This document shows positions 14,413 through 17,925 of a stretch of DNA of 17,925 nt, piece after piece; position 1 is the first letter of the stretch; each line of letters opens with the position of its first letter. The notes beneath the pieces were generated by a model. The model saw nothing but the letters and a program-made list of their open reading frames with translations. It was not told the origin of the DNA and ran no database searches. This DNA is from DATGEP01 sp035310125 (lineage in GTDB: Bacteria; Chloroflexota; Ktedonobacteria; Ktedonobacterales; JADMIN01): assembly GCA_035310125.1 (NCBI GenBank), contig DATGEP010000042.1, positions 1 to 17,925 on the forward strand. Direction: 5' to 3'. The position numbers and the translations under genes are program-made.

Positions 14413-15418
14413 ACAGCAGCACCATGACGGCGACGACGCAGAGCACCACCGAGCCCAAGATCTGGCGGTCGCGCCAGAGTAGCTCGTCGGGTCGTTCGCC
14501 TTCTCCCTTCACGTAGAGCAGATAGAGATAGCGAAAGACGCCGAAGATGACGAACGGAATGGTGATCATGAGCGTATGGCTGGCGTTCTCGCCCTGGAAC
14601 GTATACAGGCTGTAGGTGATGAGCACACAGGTGACCACTACCGCCAGCAGCTGATCCAGCAGGACGAGGTTGTATTCGCGCAGGTTGCTCCGTGCATTGG
14701 CGGCATCGTCGCTCAGGAGCACGAGCTCGGCGCGGCGCTTGCCGAGGGCCAGAAACAGCGCGAGAAATGTCGTGCAGAGGTAGAACCAGGGCGAGATGGG
14801 CACCGGGATGGCGAACGCACCCGCGAGGGCGCGTAGCACGAAGCCCGCCGCGATAATAAAGACGTCCCAGAGCACTTGATGCTTGAGCCAGCTCGAATAC
14901 AGGAGATTCATGACGACGTAGCTGCCGAGAGTGAGCGCGAAAAGCAGGGCGCTGCCACCCCATTTACCGAACGGATCGGCACTACGGAGCGGTTCCTGCG
15001 CCATCACGACGGCGACAAGGACAGCCGACCCACACGCGCAGAGCACGGCGGTCATCCACGCCACGGGTAGCATGAGCCGGCCGGAAGCGATGGGACGGTT
15101 GCGCTTCACCGGGTGCTGGCGGTCTTTCTCGCGGTCGGCGATATCGTTGATGACGTAGACGACGCTGGCTGCGAGACAGAATGCGAAGAAGGCAGTGAGC
15201 ACACGCTCCACCGCTCCCAGGTCTGTGGCGCGCCGCGCAAAAATGAGCGCGAGCAGCACCAGTCCATTTTTCGTCCACTGTTTTGGACGGATCAACGCAA
15301 TCGCGAGGGCTAGCTGTCCGAGCACACCCGGCGCGCGCTGGCGTGTGGGCGCGCCCGCCAGTGCGGCGCTCTCTGAGAGCGCCGCACTCGTCTTGTCCTC
15401 GGAATAGCTTGTCCGCAT
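14387..15418 (-). CDS. ubiA: UbiA-family decaprenyl-phosphate 5-phosphoribosyltransferase-like
   Basis: The family enzyme (Rv3806c in mycobacteria) transfers 5-phosphoribose from PRPP to decaprenyl phosphate, the committed step of lipid-linked arabinose synthesis. This 343-residue protein has about nine membrane helices and the matching signatures: IRPKQWTKN (43-51), YVINDIADREKDRQHPVKRNRPIASG (88-113) with the metal-binding NDxxDxxxD (Asn91, Asp92, Asp95, Asp99), LKHQVLWDV (178-186), ISPWFYL and GKRRAEL (226-232), plus an FRYLYL segment. The KHP-KR-RPIA pattern distinguishes this group from quinone UbiA enzymes. The gene starts 4 bases after the GT2 stop, and its GAGGTAAGAGG ribosome-binding region overlaps that stop. 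Residues 11-20, SAALSESAAL, are encoded by a 29-bp palindrome, and the first 35 residues look variable. Confidence 0.9.
   Translation of the reverse strand: MRTSYSEDKTSAALSESAALAGAPTRQRAPGVLGQLALAIALIRPKQWTKNGLVLLALIFARRATDLGAVERVLTAFFAFCLAASVVYVINDIADREKDRQHPVKRNRPIASGRLMLPVAWMTAVLCACGSAVLVAVVMAQEPLRSADPFGKWGGSALLFALTLGSYVVMNLLYSSWLKHQVLWDVFIIAAGFVLRALAGAFAIPVPISPWFYLCTTFLALFLALGKRRAELVLLSDDAANARSNLREYNLVLLDQLLAVVVTCVLITYSLYTFQGENASHTLMITIPFVIFGVFRYLYLLYVKGEGERPDELLWRDRQILGSVVLCVVAVMVLLYGIPFIHG
15360..15388. repeat. 29-bp near-perfect palindrome inside the ubiA coding start
   Basis: Arms AGTGCGGCGCTCTC (15360-15373) and GAGAGCGCCGCACT (15375-15388) are exact inverted copies around a single T. 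It lies 30-58 bases past the ubiA ATG and encodes SAALSESAAL. In mRNA it would form a very stable hairpin near the ribosome entry region. Confidence 0.9.
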
Positions 15419-15422
15419 CCTC

Positions 15423-16202
15423 TTACCTCGACATTTGCGACTGCGCGGGCACAGTCACGGTCTGTATGTCATAGCATCCACGTTTTCCGTTCCGCCGGAT
15501 TGTTAGCACATCCCGCACCATCGTTACCGTATCACGTATCGGGTTCACCCGGCTACCGGGCGCGTAGTACCAGGATACTGGGACTTCAACCACACGATAT
15601 CCGCGTAATCTCGCGATATACAGCAGCTCAACGTCGAAGCCCCATCCGTCAATCGTCTGATGCTGGCAGAGGTCAATCGCGACATCGCGCCGCATGCACT
15701 TGAAGCCACATTGGGTGTCCTGAATGCCAGGAAGCAGAACCACGCGTACCAGCGCATTGAAACCGCGGCCCATGAGGTGGCGATAGCCTGGCTCATCAAA
15801 GCGGCGAGCGCCTGGCGCCTCGCGTGAGCCGATGGCAATATCATATGCACCTAGCGCTGGTGCCGAGAAGCGGTCGAACTGTTCCACTGGCATGGAGAAG
15901 TCGGCGTCGGCCAGCGCGATGTATGTACCAGCGGCCTCAAGCACGCCCACACGCACTGCGCCGCCCTTGCCGCGATGCGCCGCCCGCACGAGGCGTAACA
16001 TTGGCCACTCTCGCGCAAGCCCTTCGACTACGCTACTCGTTCCATCGGTGCTGCCGTCATCTACGACAATGACTTCGCCAATACGCGGTCGTGTCGCCTG
16101 ATATGCCTTCAGCCGGGCGATGCTCTCCGGCAAACGCCGCGCTTCGTTGAAGGCGGGGATTACGATCGAGATTTCCGGCGCACTCATCCCTCGTTCCGTC
16201 AT
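15423..16202 (-). CDS. GT2 polyprenyl-phosphate glycosyltransferase (DPM1/ALG5-like)
   Basis: It probably transfers a hexose from a nucleotide sugar to polyprenyl phosphate at the cytoplasmic face. At 259 residues it is a single GT-A domain without C-terminal membrane helices. Motifs: VIPAFNE (14-20), VVDDGSTDGT (46-55), HRGKGGAVRVGV (76-87), the DxD-type DADFS (99-103), GSREAPGARR and QDTQCGFK (161-168). The last two are typical of the dolichyl-phosphate glucosyl/mannosyl transferase group. The sugar cannot be read from sequence. It is the first gene of a three-gene minus-strand operon with the UbiA and GT-C genes. AGGG lies 9 bases before the ATG. The leader carries a 7-bp hairpin (16222-16242). 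Confidence 0.92.
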   Translation of the reverse strand: MTERGMSAPEISIVIPAFNEARRLPESIARLKAYQATRPRIGEVIVVDDGSTDGTSSVVEGLAREWPMLRLVRAAHRGKGGAVRVGVLEAAGTYIALADADFSMPVEQFDRFSAPALGAYDIAIGSREAPGARRFDEPGYRHLMGRGFNALVRVVLLPGIQDTQCGFKCMRRDVAIDLCQHQTIDGWGFDVELLYIARLRGYRVVEVPVSWYYAPGSRVNPIRDTVTMVRDVLTIRRNGKRGCYDIQTVTVPAQSQMSR

Positions 16203-16587
16203 TTCTCATATCCCTGACCGCAGGGCTACACCCTCTAGCCCTACAGCGCGGGCATTACGGTATCCTCCATGCACCTCATCGCGCCAGCCGCCCACCGCGA
16301 CCGGGGACCTCATCGCGGCGATGCGTGGCAGCACGTGCTCCGCAGACGCGCTGGGTGCTCAAACTATACCGCAAAAACAGAATGCCTGCGCGGCGCGAGA
16401 GCAGCAGCACGCCCAACGGCCAATATCCCCATTCGGGCTGGCGCGTCTTGCGTGGAGTTCCCACGGCGGGATATGGTTTCCAGGATAGCAGAAACGCTCC
16501 TTGCCGTGACAGAAATCAGGAAGAATGGCGAGGCAGGTAATTGGAGTCCCGGCCACTCTGAGGCCACAAACAGGGAGAATGAAGATC
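16203..16587. other. Divergent intergenic region
   Basis: About 385 bases between the GT2 operon and the CoA-lyase gene hold no convincing gene; the open frames here lack motifs. A -10-like TATAGT on the minus strand (16368-16363) would suit the GT2 operon but lacks a good -35. On the plus strand TTGCGT (16448-16453), an 18-base spacer and TATGGT (16472-16477) form a weak candidate promoter for the lyase gene. Confidence 0.3.
16222..16242 (-). promoter_or_regulatory. Leader hairpin upstream of the GT2-ubiA-GT-C operon
   Basis: AGGGCTA (16222-16228) and TAGCCCT (16236-16242) are exact 7-bp inverted repeats around a 7-base loop, 20 bases before the GT2 start codon. It lies in the 5' leader on the minus strand. 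An operator or mRNA structure are both possible; there is no T tract for termination. Confidence 0.35.
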
Positions 16588-17547
16588 ATGGCTGAGAAGG
16601 AAGATGATACCGCGGGATCGCTAGCGCCCGCGCGCCAGCTCGTCATTGCCAGGGACTTCATCGTGCGGCGCTCGGAGCTGACCTGCCCTGGCCACTCGCT
16701 GAAGATGATGGCGAAGGCGGCGGCGTCCGCAGCCGATCAGGTGATGTTCGACCTGGAAGACGCTTGTGCGGTGTCACAGAAGGAGGCCGCGCGCAAGACA
16801 GTCGCGGAGGCGCTCAATACCCTTGACTTCGGCGGGAAGATTCGCACCTTCCGCCCCAACAACATCGGCACTCGGTTCTTCTATCGCGACCTCATCGAGG
16901 TGGTGGAGGCAGCGGGGGCGCACCTGGATGGTGTCGTGATTCCCAAGGTGAGCGGCCCTGAAGATATTCTTTTCGTGGATCGCTTTCTGACACAGATTGA
17001 GCTGAATATGGGGTTTGCCGCCGGGCGTATCAAGATCGAGGCGCTGATCGAGTCGGCGGAGGCGGTGCTGCATGCGGAGCAGATTGCCAAGGCTACGCCC
17101 CGGATGAGCGGCCTGATTTTCGGGCTGGTGGACTTCGCGGGCGACATCGGCGCGAAGGAGCTGGGCGCGGAACAGTTCTTCTACTACAACTACGCAAAAG
17201 CCAAGACGATAACGGCGGCGCGGGCGGCGGGTATCACCTGTGTAGATGGCGTGACACTGGCGATTCGCGATCTGGAAGCATGCCGGCGAGATGCTGAGAT
17301 GGGCGCACGTATGGGCTTCGATGGGAAGTGGGCGATCTACCCGCCGCAGGTGGAGGTCATCAACACGGCGTTCACGCCGACCGGCGAGGAGCTGGCCCAG
17401 GCGCGCAGGATTGTGGACGCCTATGCGCAGGCGGATGTGGAGCAAGGGCTGGGAGCCATTGTGCTCGACGACCAGATGGTGGACGCGGCGCAGCTGCGGC
17501 TGGAGTGGAAGAAGCTGGCGGTGGCACGCAAGGCGGGGTTGCTCTGA
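16588..17547 (+). CDS. HpcH/HpaI (CitE)-family CoA-ester lyase
   Basis: The family cleaves or forms C-C bonds of CoA thioesters such as malyl-CoA, beta-methylmalyl-CoA or citramalyl-CoA, using Mg2+ in a TIM barrel. Motifs (numbered from ATG 16588, 319 residues): SELTCPGHS (29-37), FDLEDA (54-59), RTFRPN with substrate-binding Arg (86-91), VVIPKV (116-121), EALIESAEAV with a metal-binding Glu (151-160), FGLVDFAGDIG with a metal-binding Asp (178-188), and GKWAIYPPQ (246-254). The C-terminal part to GLGAIVLDDQMVD supplies the lid used by lyases. The exact substrate is unknown. Starts at 16525 and 16579 are in frame; the extra N-terminal residues look non-conserved, but the AGGGAG before 16579 leaves the choice open. 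No acyl-CoA pathway genes are adjacent. Confidence 0.88.
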   Translation: MAEKEDDTAGSLAPARQLVIARDFIVRRSELTCPGHSLKMMAKAAASAADQVMFDLEDACAVSQKEAARKTVAEALNTLDFGGKIRTFRPNNIGTRFFYRDLIEVVEAAGAHLDGVVIPKVSGPEDILFVDRFLTQIELNMGFAAGRIKIEALIESAEAVLHAEQIAKATPRMSGLIFGLVDFAGDIGAKELGAEQFFYYNYAKAKTITAARAAGITCVDGVTLAIRDLEACRRDAEMGARMGFDGKWAIYPPQVEVINTAFTPTGEELAQARRIVDAYAQADVEQGLGAIVLDDQMVDAAQLRLEWKKLAVARKAGLL

Positions 17548-17579
17548 GGGAGCGCGAGGGGCATCTTATTACCATGTCT

Positions 17580-17700
17580 GGGCGGGCGCAGCAGGCAGCG
17601 CCCCTACCCCATGTGATGGCGGGTGCAGGGGACAAAATGCGGGCCTCCACCGGACGCCCCTACGGACATGGGGGGCGAAGGACACCTGCCCGATCACATG
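17580..17700. repeat. Intergenic GTAGGGGCG-type repeats in a possible small MITE-like unit
   Basis: Two GC-rich imperfect palindromes end in the same CGCCCCTAC: one at 17580-17606 (GGGCGGGCGCAG...) and one at 17639-17663 (GCGGGCCTCCACC...). The second lies inside a 91-bp segment bounded by the exact 8-bp inverted repeat CATGTGAT (17610-17617) and ATCACATG (17693-17700). Short palindromes of this GTAGGGGCG style are, from memory, common intergenic repeats in Chloroflexota and cyanobacteria. They lie between two convergent gene ends, where such hairpins may also act as a shared terminator. Confidence 0.5.
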
Positions 17701-17753
17701 TGGTATCACCACTACTGCGAGGAACCGGCCAGCGTTCGGGGGGGGGATCAGTC

Positions 17754-17925
17754 TCAGGAGCGTCGAGTGGGCGGTGGTCGCTTCGGGCGCTTTGGAGGCG
17801 GCGCGCCGCGACGGCCGCCGCCGCTCGTTTGTCTGAGGGCGCCACCGGGGGACTTGTGGCGCCCGCCAAAGATGGCGCTTGCCTCGGTCTCGTGTCCATG
17901 TGTGAGCAGCCAGCGCTCGGCTTCG
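17754..17925 (-). CDS. C-terminus of an unrecognised protein with a basic Pro/Lys/Arg tail (5' end outside window)
   Basis: An open minus-strand frame enters at the right edge and stops with TGA at 17756-17754, giving 56 residues. It begins EAERWLLTHGHETEASAIFGG, well-balanced and helix-like, and ends in GGGRRGAPPPKRPKRPPPTRR, a flexible positively charged tail of a kind often seen on nucleic-acid-binding proteins. The family is not recognisable from this piece. A run of nine G (17738-17746) lies just beyond the stop. A 9-bp inverted repeat, GGGCGCCAC/GTGGCGCCC (17837-17864), falls inside the coding part. Confidence 0.6.
   Translation of the reverse strand, partial: EAERWLLTHGHETEASAIFGGRHKSPGGALRQTSGGGRRGAPPPKRPKRPPPTRRS

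Noticed and set aside
17837..17864. 9-bp inverted repeat considered as a terminator.
   Set aside because: It falls inside the partial coding sequence at the window end and has no T tract on either strand.
1..17925. CRISPR arrays and rRNA genes.
   Set aside because: No regularly spaced identical repeats with unique spacers and no rRNA signature were seen; the 21-bp periodic units at 185-281 are too short and have no spacers.

Overview
The window looks like a piece of a bacterial chromosome with moderately high GC, possibly from Chloroflexota. The taxon is inferred from three things: the tRNA gene does not encode CCA, short GTAGGGGCG-type intergenic repeats are present, and an actinobacteria-like lipid-linked arabinose gene set sits in an otherwise non-actinobacterial context. 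It is not proven.

Left arm (about 1-3400). This part is visibly less GC-rich than the rest and looks like the end of an integrated mobile element. It holds the C-terminus of a small membrane protein, a convergent intergenic array of roughly 21-bp repeats with two DnaA-box-like sites, an unrecognised 132-residue protein, a divergently transcribed AlbA_2 (Schlafen-type) protein, and a complete tyrosine recombinase. A 42-codon antitoxin-like micro-ORF lies at the boundary.

Middle (about 3400-9600). Ordinary chromosomal genes: a MATE efflux transporter; a gene-poor 0.65-kb stretch; a tRNA-Arg(CCG) on the minus strand with a clear promoter and terminator; a minus-strand pair of an alpha/beta hydrolase followed by purC; a YbaK-type Cys-tRNA deacylase; and an HNH endonuclease-domain protein with a long disordered N-terminus.

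Right (9715-16202). This is the most interesting part. Two convergent units together encode three enzymes of decaprenylphosphoryl-D-arabinose biosynthesis, known mainly from mycobacterial cell-wall assembly. The plus unit is dprE2-like SDR followed by dprE1-like FAD oxidase. The minus unit is a GT2 polyprenyl-phosphate glycosyltransferase, a UbiA-family 5-phosphoribosyl transferase, and an 808-residue GT-C membrane glycosyltransferase, with genes touching or overlapping. The inferred scheme is that the UbiA enzyme puts phosphoribose from PRPP on a polyprenyl phosphate, an unlinked phosphatase removes the 5-phosphate, DprE1/DprE2 epimerise ribose to arabinose, and the GT-C protein transfers a lipid-linked sugar outside the membrane. 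The DprE1-like protein has Ala where the benzothiazinone-reactive Cys of the mycobacterial enzyme sits. A 29-bp near-perfect palindrome lies inside the start of the UbiA gene.

Right end (16.5-17.9 kb). A HpcH/CitE-family CoA-ester lyase, a repeat-bearing convergent intergenic region, and the C-terminus of an unrecognised minus-strand gene with a Pro/Lys/Arg tail.
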